Positions 16,941-28,074 of a stretch of 56,220 bases of DNA are shown piece by piece. The notes beneath the pieces are model-generated. The model did not search any database and was not told the DNA's origin. It worked only from the letters and a program-made list of their open reading frames with translations. Origin of the DNA: Desulfobulbaceae bacterium (lineage in GTDB: Bacteria; Desulfobacterota; Desulfobulbia; Desulfobulbales; Desulfobulbaceae); assembly GCA_023544645.1 (NCBI GenBank), contig JAMJFO010000019.1, positions 1 through 56,220 of the forward strand, given 5' to 3'. A program made the position numbers and the translations under genes. Within the stretch, counting starts at the first letter, position 1; each line of letters begins with the position of its first letter.

Positions 16941-18403
16941 CGTGCAATAACCTCGTTTACTGGTTCAACCGGCAAAGTGATGGTAAATGTCACTCCCGCC
17001 CCTTCCGGGTTGTTCGCCGCCGTAATGGTGCCGCCGCTGTGCTGTTGGATCAACCTCCTGCAGATGGCCAGGCCGAGACCGGTGCCATGGGACTTGGTGG
17101 TGAAAAAAGGCTTGAATATCTGATCCAGCTCCGCGCTGTCTATTCCCTTGCCGGTATCGGAAAAAGTTATCTCAATAGTTTCGTTGGAAATTTTTCTCGT
17201 CCGTATGGTTATGGTGCCCTGTTCAGCAATTGCATCCCCGGAATTCAGCAGCAGGTTCAGAAACACCTGCTGCAACTGACCGGGATCGGCAACTATTCCT
17301 TGCACTTCAGGACTGAAATCCCTGACAAATTCAATGTCCTTCCGGTCTTCTTCGGGCGGATTTTTCAACGAATACTGCGCGGATTTGATGGTCGCGTCCA
17401 ACACCTGATGAACATCAAAGAATACGGATTGCGGTTTGGGCGGGCGGGCATAGTTAAGCAGGCTTTTCAGCAGAGCGTTAATCCTGTCGATTTCGTTGAT
17501 AACCTGCAGAAAAACTTCCTTGTCCTCCTGTTCAAGGTCCAGATCGTGGCTCAAAACTTCCATGGAAACCTTGATTCCGGCCAGGGGATTTTTGATTTCA
17601 TGGGCCATGCCCGCCGCCAGTTCGCCCACCACGGCCAACCGTTCGGTCTCCTGCAGTAAATCACACTGCTCCTGCAGGGATGCGGACATCTCATTGAAGG
17701 ATGAAGCCAGCTGGCCAAATTCATCCTGGAGTTTTTCCTCAATCCGGAATTGCAGCTTTCCCGATTTGATTTTGCCGGTTGCCTCGGTCAGGACAGAGAG
17801 AGAATGGGTAAACCGCTTGACAAAAAAGAAGGAGATAAGGAGAAAGAGAAAAGGACCGATTGTCACCAGCAGGATGAGGATCTTTTTCGCGTCAGCAATA
17901 CTGTAATTGGCAATCGATACCTCATCGGACATGGTCAAACTGGAGGCGGCAATTATACTCTCCACCTTATCAGCAAGTTGGTTGCCGGCGGCAAAGGCAT
18001 TATCAAGCTCCTGCAGCAGCCGCTGCCGGTCTGCCTTCAAGGTATACACCCTGCTCAACTTATGCTGATATTTTTTAATATCCTCTTCCAGTGATTCGAT
18101 GCGCGTTGTTATCTCTGGAGCATGATGACAAGTTGTACACACCTGGACTTCATGCTCCATTTGCTGCACATGCTGTATGAAGACATTGATATTTATGGCA
18201 TGCGGACTGTCCTTAACGAGAAGATCCGTCTGAACAGTTTCAATTTTGTTCAAAAGTGTCCTTTTCTGGATCTCCATTTTCTGAAGGGTTATGATATTAT
18301 GCAGTATGCCGGTAATTTGATTAAAGCTATTGGTTAAATACAATCCTCCCGCAGTAAAAAAAATCATTACAAATATAAGTCCAATAAAGAATTTCTTTTT
18401 CAT
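16937..18403 (-). CDS. Membrane histidine kinase with a periplasmic haem-binding motif
   Basis: A 488-residue sensor kinase. TM1 is about residues 5-24, followed by a helical periplasmic domain with CTTCH at 89-93, the c-type haem-attachment motif. TM2 is about 173-195, then HAMP (about 195-250). HisKA has the H-box GMAHEIKNPLAG and the HATPase domain has LLLNSGDAI, FSDTGKGI and GTGLGLAICRR. The periplasmic haem motif suggests redox or gas sensing; covalent haem attachment is inferred from the motif alone. It sits between a PhnD-like binding lipoprotein (17 bases upstream) and the NtrC regulator (4-base overlap), so the three form one signalling operon. The binding protein may deliver a ligand signal to the kinase, as known for other periplasmic-protein/kinase pairs. 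Confidence 0.92.
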   Translation of the reverse strand: MKKKFFIGLIFVMIFFTAGGLYLTNSFNQITGILHNIITLQKMEIQKRTLLNKIETVQTDLLVKDSPHAININVFIQHVQQMEHEVQVCTTCHHAPEITTRIESLEEDIKKYQHKLSRVYTLKADRQRLLQELDNAFAAGNQLADKVESIIAASSLTMSDEVSIANYSIADAKKILILLVTIGPFLFLLISFFFVKRFTHSLSVLTEATGKIKSGKLQFRIEEKLQDEFGQLASSFNEMSASLQEQCDLLQETERLAVVGELAAGMAHEIKNPLAGIKVSMEVLSHDLDLEQEDKEVFLQVINEIDRINALLKSLLNYARPPKPQSVFFDVHQVLDATIKSAQYSLKNPPEEDRKDIEFVRDFSPEVQGIVADPGQLQQVFLNLLLNSGDAIAEQGTITIRTRKISNETIEITFSDTGKGIDSAELDQIFKPFFTTKSHGTGLGLAICRRLIQQHSGGTITAANNPEGAGVTFTITLPVEPVNEVIAR

Positions 18404-18420
18404 AAATGCGTACGCTGGAT

Positions 18421-19380
18421 TTATCTATCGCTTGGTGTATTTACGGATGGGCTCTCATTTTCATACAAGGCAAAATCCAGTCCGATTTCCTCGGCATATT
18501 GAAAAACAGGTTGAAAATCCTGTTCCGCTGTTGCAATAAATTTTGCCGCCCCAAGATCATGCAGCGCCTTTCGCCCTTCCTCGTTACGATGCATGGCCAG
18601 AAGGGTTTCCCGGAGTATTTCCTTTGTCTTCTGCTCAATATCCTGACAGATGAACAACGTGTTGGAGGGAACCGGAGGAGAAGCTGTCAGGATAGTTAAT
18701 TCGTTGATTATCCTGGGATTTTTTTCTGCCATACCATAAAAGACGGTATTCTTTGCCGCGCCGATATCCGCCCTCTTGTCCAGTACATCAAGGATGGCAT
18801 CCTCATGGGTGCCGGTAAAATATATTTCAGCGAACCAGGCCGAAGGATCATCAATCCGGTGTTCTTTAAAATAGTGCAACGGCAGGAGCCAGCCGGCAGT
18901 GGTTGCTTTATCTACAAGAGCGAATCTTTTGCCTTTCATATCCTGGACAGTGTTGATGCCGCTGTCTTTCCTGGTAAATATCAGGCCATGGTAGGTGGAC
19001 GAACCGTCAAAATGTTGCGGCCGGACCAGGGGTTGAGCTTCCAGCTTTACCAGAACGAGAGCTCCGGTAAAACTGCCGAGAAAAGCTGCATCCAGGTCCC
19101 TGGTTTGAATGCTGTCGATAATATTTTCATAGGACAGCAGGCTCAGCAGCTCGACTTTCAAGCCGGTCTTTTGCGAAAGATATTCAGCAAAAGGCGCATA
19201 CCTCTCCTTTTGCCTGAAAATGCTCTTTTCAGGCACAATCCCGATTTTCAGCGTTTGCGACGCGGGGGAATCCGTAACCTCGGAGGTGCTTGTCCGCTGG
19301 TCCCGGCAGCCAATGACCACCAGACAGAGGAGAGCTGCCAGGATCAGAGTTGCAGCTGAATGCGAATATCTATTTACCAT
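18421..19380 (-). CDS. PhnD-like periplasmic substrate-binding lipoprotein
   Basis: A 319-residue protein of the phosphate/phosphonate-binding (PhnD) class. The N terminus carries a lipoprotein signal with lipobox LVVIGC (about 20-25), so it should be anchored to a membrane in the periplasm. Family marks: LKIGIVPEKSIFRQKERYAP, TRDLDAAFLGSFT, MKGKRFALVDKATTAGWLLP and DVLDKRADIGAAKN. No ABC permease or ATPase genes are adjacent. The partner is a histidine kinase, so a sensing rather than an uptake role is likely (inference). It is the first gene of a three-gene operon. The ligand cannot be read from sequence. Confidence 0.9.
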   Translation of the reverse strand: MVNRYSHSAATLILAALLCLVVIGCRDQRTSTSEVTDSPASQTLKIGIVPEKSIFRQKERYAPFAEYLSQKTGLKVELLSLLSYENIIDSIQTRDLDAAFLGSFTGALVLVKLEAQPLVRPQHFDGSSTYHGLIFTRKDSGINTVQDMKGKRFALVDKATTAGWLLPLHYFKEHRIDDPSAWFAEIYFTGTHEDAILDVLDKRADIGAAKNTVFYGMAEKNPRIINELTILTASPPVPSNTLFICQDIEQKTKEILRETLLAMHRNEEGRKALHDLGAAKFIATAEQDFQPVFQYAEEIGLDFALYENESPSVNTPSDR

Positions 19381-19395
19381 GTTTCTACCCGAATC

Positions 19396-19425
19396 ATTTT
19401 ACCACAAGTTGGTTAAAAGAGCCAA
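19396..19425 (-). promoter_or_regulatory. Possible sigma-70-type promoter of the binding-protein/kinase operon
   Basis: On the minus strand TTGGCT (19425-19420) and TAAAAT (19401-19396) are 18 bases apart and 16 bases from the start codon. This is a weak match, and the leader would be very short. Confidence 0.3.
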
Positions 19426-19572
19426 TCCCGGTCAATTCCTGCTTAGCATTGCCTCACGCCGGGAATCACCGCACTGGCCGGGCAGCAACGTATACATCTT
19501 CTCACGCACTCCAGCTGTTCCATTCCTTCTAAGAAAAACCAGGGTGTATTGCGGGTGGAAACCACAGCAACC

Positions 19573-19704
19573 TGACCCGGCATTGAACAAATTCATCATC
19601 TCATTGACAACGGCAGTCGGGGGATCAGTCGCAGTGGCGCTGGTCTTGCGGGGTGATGCTGATGGATGACGGGCTGCTGAACCGCGTTTTCTTTTTTTGG
19701 TCAT
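19573..19704 (-). pseudogene. N-terminal remnant of a TPR-enzyme gene
   Basis: ATG 19704 begins a basic leader MTKKRKRGSAAR, then about residues 27-43 read DPPTAVVNEMMNLFNAG. This parallels the leader and first TPR helix of the TPR-PRMT protein in this window (MKKKKKLVSS, then GPPNIFMQEMTALMQAG). After residue 44 the similarity stops and no TPR follows, so the gene appears truncated. It suggests the TPR enzymes once extended to, or were copied to, this place. The match is short and based on reading by eye. Confidence 0.4.
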
Positions 19705-19879
19705 CTCAGGAAACTCCGCGCAGGCATGCAAGGCAAGTACAAAAATGTTATTTACTGGCCGGCAATACCCGGGCCCTACCGAATCATCCTGCTTCAGGAC
19801 GATACATTAGGGGTCACGGTGTAGGATGTCAAGTTTATCAACAATGCGGGGGGATGATCATAGTTTTCCGGGAATCATC

Positions 19880-20059
19880 TAGCCCGCATTTCTCACAAGG
19901 GTTGTCGCGAGAAGTCGTAAAGTGCCGTGGATACAAGGCGCTGTACCGAAAACACTCGCAGGCATACTGTACGTATGTCGAGAATGTTTTCTGTGCTGCA
20001 ACGCCGTAGACATGGTGCTTTCCTGGTTCGCAGCAGATTCTGGCGAGAAATGCGGGCTA
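19880..20059. repeat. MITE-like element with 15-base perfect inverted repeats
   Basis: TAGCCCGCATTTCTC (19880-19894) is repeated exactly inverted at 20045-20059, bounding 180 bases with no credible ORF. A palindrome around CATACTGTACGTATG lies inside. No clear target-site duplication was seen. Outside it, 19705-19879 shows no gene. Confidence 0.65.
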
Positions 20060-20119
20060 AAAGGCTCAGACAAGGTCAAAAATAACCTTTCGCATAGATA
20101 TCGCCTGGAAAGTAAAACT

Positions 20120-20144
20120 GGGACGCCCGTGCCGGCGGCGTCCC
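20120..20144 (-). terminator. Hairpin downstream of the first twin secreted protein
   Basis: Perfect 8-base stem GGGACGCC/GGCGTCCC (20120-20127 with 20137-20144), 22 bases past the stop. On the minus strand a short T-rich stretch (AGTTTTAC) follows, so termination may be only partial. Confidence 0.6.
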
Positions 20145-20165
20145 TGAGAGAGAAGTCGTTTTTCG

Positions 20166-20972
20166 TCAATATGCCGGGGGGACCTGCATGTCATCCAGGA
20201 CAATGGTGTCCCCGGCATTGACCGTAATCGGCCCCATGGCCCAGCCTGTGCTGCTGCGATTGCCGGACATCTCGACATGCTTGTCACCCAGGGTCTTTGA
20301 CTCAATTATATAGTATGTCCCGGGTTCCCGTAACAGCAGGGTATATCTGCCCTGATCGTCCGTTCTTCGTTGAGCCATATATTTCTCCGGCCCGCAACGG
20401 TTGCTGTCGACCCAGTCAGCAGCATTGAAGCTGGAATAATCAGCTTCAATACACGGTTCAGGCTGCGCCCGGACATAACGGCCAACCAGCGGGACACCGT
20501 TTGAGCTGTTCACTACGACGCCGGTAATGGTTATGGGCTTACTGAAGAAATCGGCATACTTGGTACCCAGGTCTGTGACGCCGTCGGCGGTCACGGTGAT
20601 CACATTATAATCAGTCCAGGTATAATCACCCGCCTCCGGCGGCCCCAGGGGTTGAGCCACTTTGTCCAGCGGCTCTCTCCTGGTGAGCCTGACATAATAG
20701 GTCCCCTCCGGAACACTTGCGTTTATCCGCCCGGCGCCGTCCGAAGGCCCGAAGATATAATCCGCATTCCTGAAGGATTTTTCCAGGGGTGGAGGCTCAG
20801 CGCCGTCACGCAGATAAAGATAGGCCGAAGAAAGGGGCTGTTCAACCCCGGCGGCGTCTTTGTGCTTGAACGTCACCTTGACGGTGCCGTTTGCGGCCTC
20901 GGCTGTGCCGCCGCCCAACATGGCCATAGCGCTTAATAAAATAATTACCGCCAGAATGTTTCGCGAATTCAT
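20166..20972 (-). CDS. Secreted carboxypeptidase-regulatory-like protein, twin A
   Basis: A 268-residue exported protein with a signal peptide at 1-26 (hydrophobic VIILLSAMAMLGG, cleavage near AEA/AN). Mature segments have beta-sandwich character: GTVKVTFKHKDAAG..., VPEGTYYVRLTRREPLD, ITITGVVVNSSNGVPLVG, and TYYIIESKTLGD. The ITG-VV-N-GxPLxG pattern is typical of carboxypeptidase regulatory-like (CNA-B/transthyretin-type) folds, which are structural or adhesive. Two cysteines (EPCIEA and NRCGPE) are conserved with twin B and may form a disulfide. There is no catalytic motif. Twin B, of identical length, lies 410 bases upstream with its own promoter, so the pair arose by tandem duplication. 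The function is unknown. Confidence 0.8.
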   Translation of the reverse strand: MNSRNILAVIILLSAMAMLGGGTAEAANGTVKVTFKHKDAAGVEQPLSSAYLYLRDGAEPPPLEKSFRNADYIFGPSDGAGRINASVPEGTYYVRLTRREPLDKVAQPLGPPEAGDYTWTDYNVITVTADGVTDLGTKYADFFSKPITITGVVVNSSNGVPLVGRYVRAQPEPCIEADYSSFNAADWVDSNRCGPEKYMAQRRTDDQGRYTLLLREPGTYYIIESKTLGDKHVEMSGNRSSTGWAMGPITVNAGDTIVLDDMQVPPAY

Positions 20973-21108
20973 GAGTTCTCTCCCGATTATCTTCCTGCTT
21001 GATGATCCGGATCTTTTTCTCCATCCCTGTAGAGCGTAAATTCTGCTCGCTCATTACAGAGCCATGCTTAAAGAGGATAAAAAATGATCCTTAGGCTTAT
21101 ATTGAGAA

Positions 21109-21136
21109 ATTATATTAGGGTATTTTTTTTTGTCAA
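21109..21136 (-). promoter_or_regulatory. Consensus sigma-70-type promoter of twin A
   Basis: On the minus strand TTGACA (21136-21131), a 16-base spacer and TATAAT (21114-21109): perfect matches to both boxes. It lies about 137 bases upstream of the twin A start. The rest of 20973-21332 is leader and spacer without a gene. Confidence 0.8.
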
Positions 21137-21332
21137 ATTAAGCTGGATAACCCTTTCCTTTCCCGGATGGACTGTGGCGACATTATCCTTCTGCATGCAA
21201 GGCCCTGCCGTCAATACTAAGAAACTCGGAGTTTGGAAAAAAACTCTGCCGCAAACCTTCTGTCCGGAAAACGATGGACGACGGCAGTTGAGAGATTCTG
21301 GAAGAATATTGAGCGGAGGAGTGAATAAACAC

Positions 21333-21366
21333 AAAAGGGACGCCCGGCTGGCGTGGCGCCCCTTTT
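21333..21366 (-). terminator. Terminator of twin B
   Basis: An A-rich/T-rich hairpin AAAAGGG...CCCTTTT with inner GCC/GGC pairs around 21341-21359, ending 16 bases past the twin B stop. The T-run lies on both strands. It separates twin B from the promoter of twin A. Confidence 0.65.
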
Positions 21367-21382
21367 ATAAAAACCGTTCAAA

Positions 21383-22189
21383 TTAATATGGCATGGGCAC
21401 CTGCATGTCATCCAAGACAATGGAATCCCCGGCATTGACCGTAATAGGCCCCATGGCCCAGCCAGTGCTGCCGCGATTGCCTTGATACTGTCTGTGATGA
21501 TCACCCAGGGTCTTTGATTCTACAATGTAGTAGGTTCCCGGTTCCTGCAGGAAAAGGGTGTATTGCCCCTGCGCGTCAGTCTTCTGCTGGGCCAGGTATT
21601 TCACTGGTCCGCAATTGTTGCTGTCAACCCATTCAGCAGGATCCCAGCTGGAGTAATCCGCTTCTATACAGGGTTCGGGCTGCGCCCTGACATACCGATC
21701 GACCAGGGGAGCGCCGGAATTACGATCCACTATGGCGCCGGTAATGGTTATCGGTTGGCTGAAGGTGACAGCGTACCTGGTACCCAGGTCAGTAACGCCC
21801 CCACCAATCACGGTGATCTGTTTATAATCGGTCCAGGTGTAATCGCCCTTTTCGGGTGGACCCAGCGGGCGAGCCACTTGATCAAGCGGTTCTCTCCTGG
21901 TGAGCCGGACATAATAGTTCCCTTCCGGAACACTTGCGCTGATCACCCCGTTGACATTGGAAGGGCCGAAAATATAATCCGCGTTCTTGAAATACTTTTC
22001 CAGTGGCGGCGCGTCAGCTCCATCACGCAGATAAAGATACGCATTGGAAAGGGGCTGTTCGACCCCGCTGCCGACTTGATACTTGAAAGTCACAGTTACC
22101 GTGCCATTTGCGGCCAGGGCTGCCCCGCTGAATAACATGACCATTGCCAATAACAAAGTACTTCCAGTTGAAATGCGTTGCCAATTCAT
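21383..22189 (-). CDS. Secreted carboxypeptidase-regulatory-like protein, twin B
   Basis: A 268-residue paralogue of twin A, colinear over its whole length. The signal peptide (about 1-27, hydrophobic LLLAMVMLFSGAALA) is divergent, but the mature parts share many identical stretches: AYLYLRDGA, NADYIFGPS, YYVRLTRREPLD, VRAQPEPCIEADYSS, GSTGWAMGPITVNAGD. Both cysteines are kept. The shared fold suggests an extracytoplasmic beta-sandwich protein of structural, adhesive or carbohydrate-binding type (inference). It has its own promoter and terminator, so the twins can be regulated separately. The divergent neighbour at 22554 belongs to the same general fold class. Confidence 0.8.
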   Translation of the reverse strand: MNWQRISTGSTLLLAMVMLFSGAALAANGTVTVTFKYQVGSGVEQPLSNAYLYLRDGADAPPLEKYFKNADYIFGPSNVNGVISASVPEGNYYVRLTRREPLDQVARPLGPPEKGDYTWTDYKQITVIGGGVTDLGTRYAVTFSQPITITGAIVDRNSGAPLVDRYVRAQPEPCIEADYSSWDPAEWVDSNNCGPVKYLAQQKTDAQGQYTLFLQEPGTYYIVESKTLGDHHRQYQGNRGSTGWAMGPITVNAGDSIVLDDMQVPMPY

Positions 22190-22319
22190 AGTTCCCCCTT
22201 TTGTCTGTTCTCTTTCCAGGCCGCAGCGCAGGATTGTTCCCCCATTCTCGCGTGCTGTTCCTCCTTGAGCGTGAACCGGTGGAATAATACAAAAACCCTA
22301 TTCACTGCTTGTATTATAT

Positions 22320-22348
22320 ATTATATTATTGTAATTTTTTTTTGTAAA
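22320..22348 (-). promoter_or_regulatory. Sigma-70-type promoter of twin B
   Basis: On the minus strand TTTACA (22348-22343), 17 bases, then TATAAT (22325-22320), about 131 bases from the twin B start. It shares the A-tract spacer of the twin A promoter, which supports duplication of gene plus promoter. Confidence 0.7.
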
Positions 22349-22369
22349 TGAATAAAATTTCGGTTTATT

Positions 22370-22397
22370 TTGCAATTCGATAATCGATCAATATAAA
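22370..22397 (+). promoter_or_regulatory. Candidate promoter of the divergent secreted protein
   Basis: TTGCAA (22370-22375), 16 bases, TATAAA (22392-22397), about 157 bases before the start at 22554. It sits back to back with the twin B promoter in a very AT-rich intergenic stretch (22190-22553) that has no other gene. Confidence 0.5.
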
Positions 22398-22553
22398 AAT
22401 TTTTTAACCCATGATCATCATATTGCTGGATACCGTTCTATACCGCCTTTTGCGAAATAACAACCTGCATCTGCAAAAGAATTTTAGCGAAACGGTCGTC
22501 GCTCATAATAGCAAATACAGCAAATAAAAAAAGTGATACAGGTGAATACCCTT

Positions 22554-23426
22554 ATGTTCCGGCAAATTATAGTTTTACTTTCAACAGCTTTTATCGCTTT
22601 TACTGCAATTACTTCGATCGCCGAAATCAGGCAGGGACCGCTGATCATGGAGAATAGCAGTTCGGTCAGCGGCCGAATCCTCATTGACGGCAAAGAACCG
22701 ATGCCGGGCGGGATAGCAGCCTTTTTCAATGCGAATCTGGAATATCCCCCTAAATTCGGCAGTCTGCGGCGTGTTCCGGACCGGGTCGCCCCAGTGGACC
22801 CGGATGGCGAATTCAACGTTGCGCTGCCGGCCGGCCGATATTACCTGGGAGTTATCAACAGAAATGATCCCGAGGAGACAGGGCCGCCCGGTCTTGAGGA
22901 AAAAGGTTTTTCGGCGGTGGACGAGGCCGGCGCCAGAAAAATTTTCGAAATCACAGGCAGCGGTGCGACAAAAGATCTTGGTACGGTATCCGTCTCCACC
23001 ATGGAGCGCACCTGGGAATCTGCCGACTTATTTACCATCCGGGGCAAGGTAATCAACAAAGACGGGCAGCCCTTTGAAAACGCCAGGATACTGATCAAAC
23101 GAAATCCTGATGCAAAACGGCCTGACTTCATCTCCCAGAAAGTCGGCAAAACCGGACGGTTTGAGCTGCAACTGCCGGCAGGCAGACCTTATTTTCTGCT
23201 GGCCAAGGATGAATCGGGCGCCGGACGGCCCCAATCCGGCGGGCATGTGGGAGCGTATACCGGCGCCGATCCAGTGTTCAACCAGTATATGCCGGAACCG
23301 AAGCCCGCTCCCCTTTCCGCAGAGGCGGGACAAATTGTCAGTGACATCATCATTCTGATGATCGAGGTTCCTGACAACGAAACACGCGAGGAATATCTGC
23401 AGGGACGGATGATCAAAAAACCATGA
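22554..23426 (+). CDS. Secreted protein with carboxypeptidase-regulatory-like repeats
   Basis: A 290-residue protein from ATG 22554, with AGGTGA about 9 bases upstream; a GTG at 22533 would add seven residues without a ribosome-binding site. The signal peptide is residues 1-23 or so (MFRQIIVLLSTAFIAFTAIT). Two beta-sandwich-like segments follow: VSGRILIDGKEPMPGGIAAFF with DGEFNVALPAGRYYLGVI, then FTIRGKVINKDGQPFENARI with GRFELQLPAGRPYFLLA. This GxVxxxxGxPxxxA...G-x-F-x-L-PAG-x-Y layout is that of carboxypeptidase regulatory-like domains. There are no catalytic residues. It is divergent from the twins and probably functions at the same place, the periplasm or cell surface (inference). Confidence 0.75.
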   Translation: MFRQIIVLLSTAFIAFTAITSIAEIRQGPLIMENSSSVSGRILIDGKEPMPGGIAAFFNANLEYPPKFGSLRRVPDRVAPVDPDGEFNVALPAGRYYLGVINRNDPEETGPPGLEEKGFSAVDEAGARKIFEITGSGATKDLGTVSVSTMERTWESADLFTIRGKVINKDGQPFENARILIKRNPDAKRPDFISQKVGKTGRFELQLPAGRPYFLLAKDESGAGRPQSGGHVGAYTGADPVFNQYMPEPKPAPLSAEAGQIVSDIIILMIEVPDNETREEYLQGRMIKKP

Positions 23427-23479
23427 TGGCCTGCCGCGCCCGAACACCGCCCCGGTTTGACGGAACCGGAGAGAATAAC

Positions 23480-23572
23480 ATGGACAGAGAACAGGTAATC
23501 CTATTCAGTGTTCTTGCCGCAACACTCATTCTGTTTGTGCTGATTGTGGCAAGTAGTGTCAGTGTCCGCTGA
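23480..23572 (+). CDS. Possible 30-residue membrane peptide or truncated permease start
   Basis: ATG 23480 with GGAGAG 6 bases upstream encodes 30 residues: MDREQVILFSVLAATLILF followed by LIVASSVSVR, one strong transmembrane helix. It resembles the first helix of SLC13-type permeases, which often begin with a similar xxEQVLxLxIL...LF segment, so it may be a leftover of a lost transporter. It could equally be a genuine small membrane protein. No further transporter sequence follows before the RND operon. Confidence 0.35.
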   Translation: MDREQVILFSVLAATLILFVLIVASSVSVR

Positions 23573-23785
23573 TCCTGTGGTTCTGGCCATTGTAGGAGTG
23601 TATTCACTAACATGAATGGGGCCGGGTCAACCGGAGAAGCCAACCGCCCGAAAAACAAATATACCTGTCACGCCTGCCCCCGATCAACCTTCTTGCCTTT
23701 TATCAATAATTTATGCTAAATTATTCAGGTCTCTGAATTTGTGTCCGAAGCGCATTTATTATCCCACTTGCGAGGTTGTGCCATT

Positions 23786-24993
23786 ATGGCCATGAAATAT
23801 TCCAACCGCATCATTGCCAGAACAGTTACGGTCGGTATGGCGCTGAGCCTGATCCTGTTGGCGGCATCATGCGATACACAGGATGAGCGGAGAAGCGACG
23901 CCGGCCAGAGGCGGGCCGCTCCGGTGGAGGCAGCCCTCATTGACTCCGGGTCCATTGAGCTGCGCCGCACCTTCAGCGGCACTCTGGAGGCCAGTGCCGA
24001 ATTTGTCGTCGCCCCGAAGATAAGCGGCCATATCGAGCATCTCAATGTCCGCCTGGCCGATGCGGTCCGGCGGGGGCAGATTGTTGCCGAGCTGGATGAT
24101 GATGAATATGTCCAGGCCGTCAATCAGGCAAAAGCGGATCTGGCAGTGGCCAGCGCCAACCGGGTTGAGGCGGAAAGCGCTCTGGAGATCGCGGCCCGGG
24201 AGTTTGAACGGATCAAAACCCTGCACCAGCGCGGCGTTGCCTCGGCCTCCCAGCTGGATGAAGCAATGGCCGCCAAATCGGCCGGCCGGGCTCGCCTGGA
24301 AGTGGCCGTGGCCCAGGTGACCAGGGCGGAAGCCGCAGTTGAAACAGCCAATATCAGGCTCGGATACACCCGGATCAAGGCCGACTGGACCGGCGGCGCC
24401 GACAGCCGGGTGGTGGCCGAACGTTTTGTTGACGAGGGTCAGACCGTGACTGCCAATGCCGAACTCCTGCGTATCGTGGAACTTGATCCCATCACCGGGG
24501 TCATCTTTGTTTCGGAAAAAGACTATGCCCGGCTGCGCCCCGGCCAGGACGTAACGTTGAGCACCGATGCCTATCCCCGGGAACAGTTTCACGGGGAGAT
24601 CGAGCGCATTTCCCCCATCTTCCGGCAGGCCACCCGGCAGGCCAGGGTGGAGCTGACCATTGACAATCCCGAACTGCGCCTCAAACCGGGTATGTTTGTC
24701 CGGACCACCGTGGTTCTTGAACGGATTCCACAGGCAACCATTGTGCCGGGACAGGCCCTCACCCTGCGCGACAGGCAGACCGGCGTTTTTGTGGTCAACG
24801 AGGAAGATATGACCGCTGCCTGGCGTCCGGTGGAGGTGGGCATTCGCGAAGGCGACCGGGTGCAGGTAACCGGCGAAGGCCTGCAGGGCCGGGTGGTGGT
24901 CCTGGGCCAGCAGATTCTGGACGACGGCTCGCCGGTCATCATCCCGGAATCAGGCCGTACCCGAAAGTCCTCGGACAGCAGGGAAGGACAGAA

Positions 24994-24997
<4 letters not shown>
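23786..24997 (+). CDS. RND efflux periplasmic adaptor (membrane fusion) lipoprotein
   Basis: A 403-residue adaptor. The start ATG 23786 has GAGG about 10 bases upstream; an in-frame GTG at 23741 is less likely. A lipoprotein signal ends in LILLAASC (about residues 22-29). HlyD/AcrA-type layout: barrel-sandwich ([37 protein letters not shown]), an alpha-hairpin coiled coil (about 100-175, Ala/Glu-rich) and beta-barrel ([50 protein letters not shown]). It bridges the inner-membrane pump and the outer-membrane channel encoded next. The stop overlaps the pump start by 4 bases (ATGA). The substrate cannot be read. Confidence 0.93.
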
Positions 24998-28070
<3,073 letters not shown>

Positions 28071-28074
<4 letters not shown>

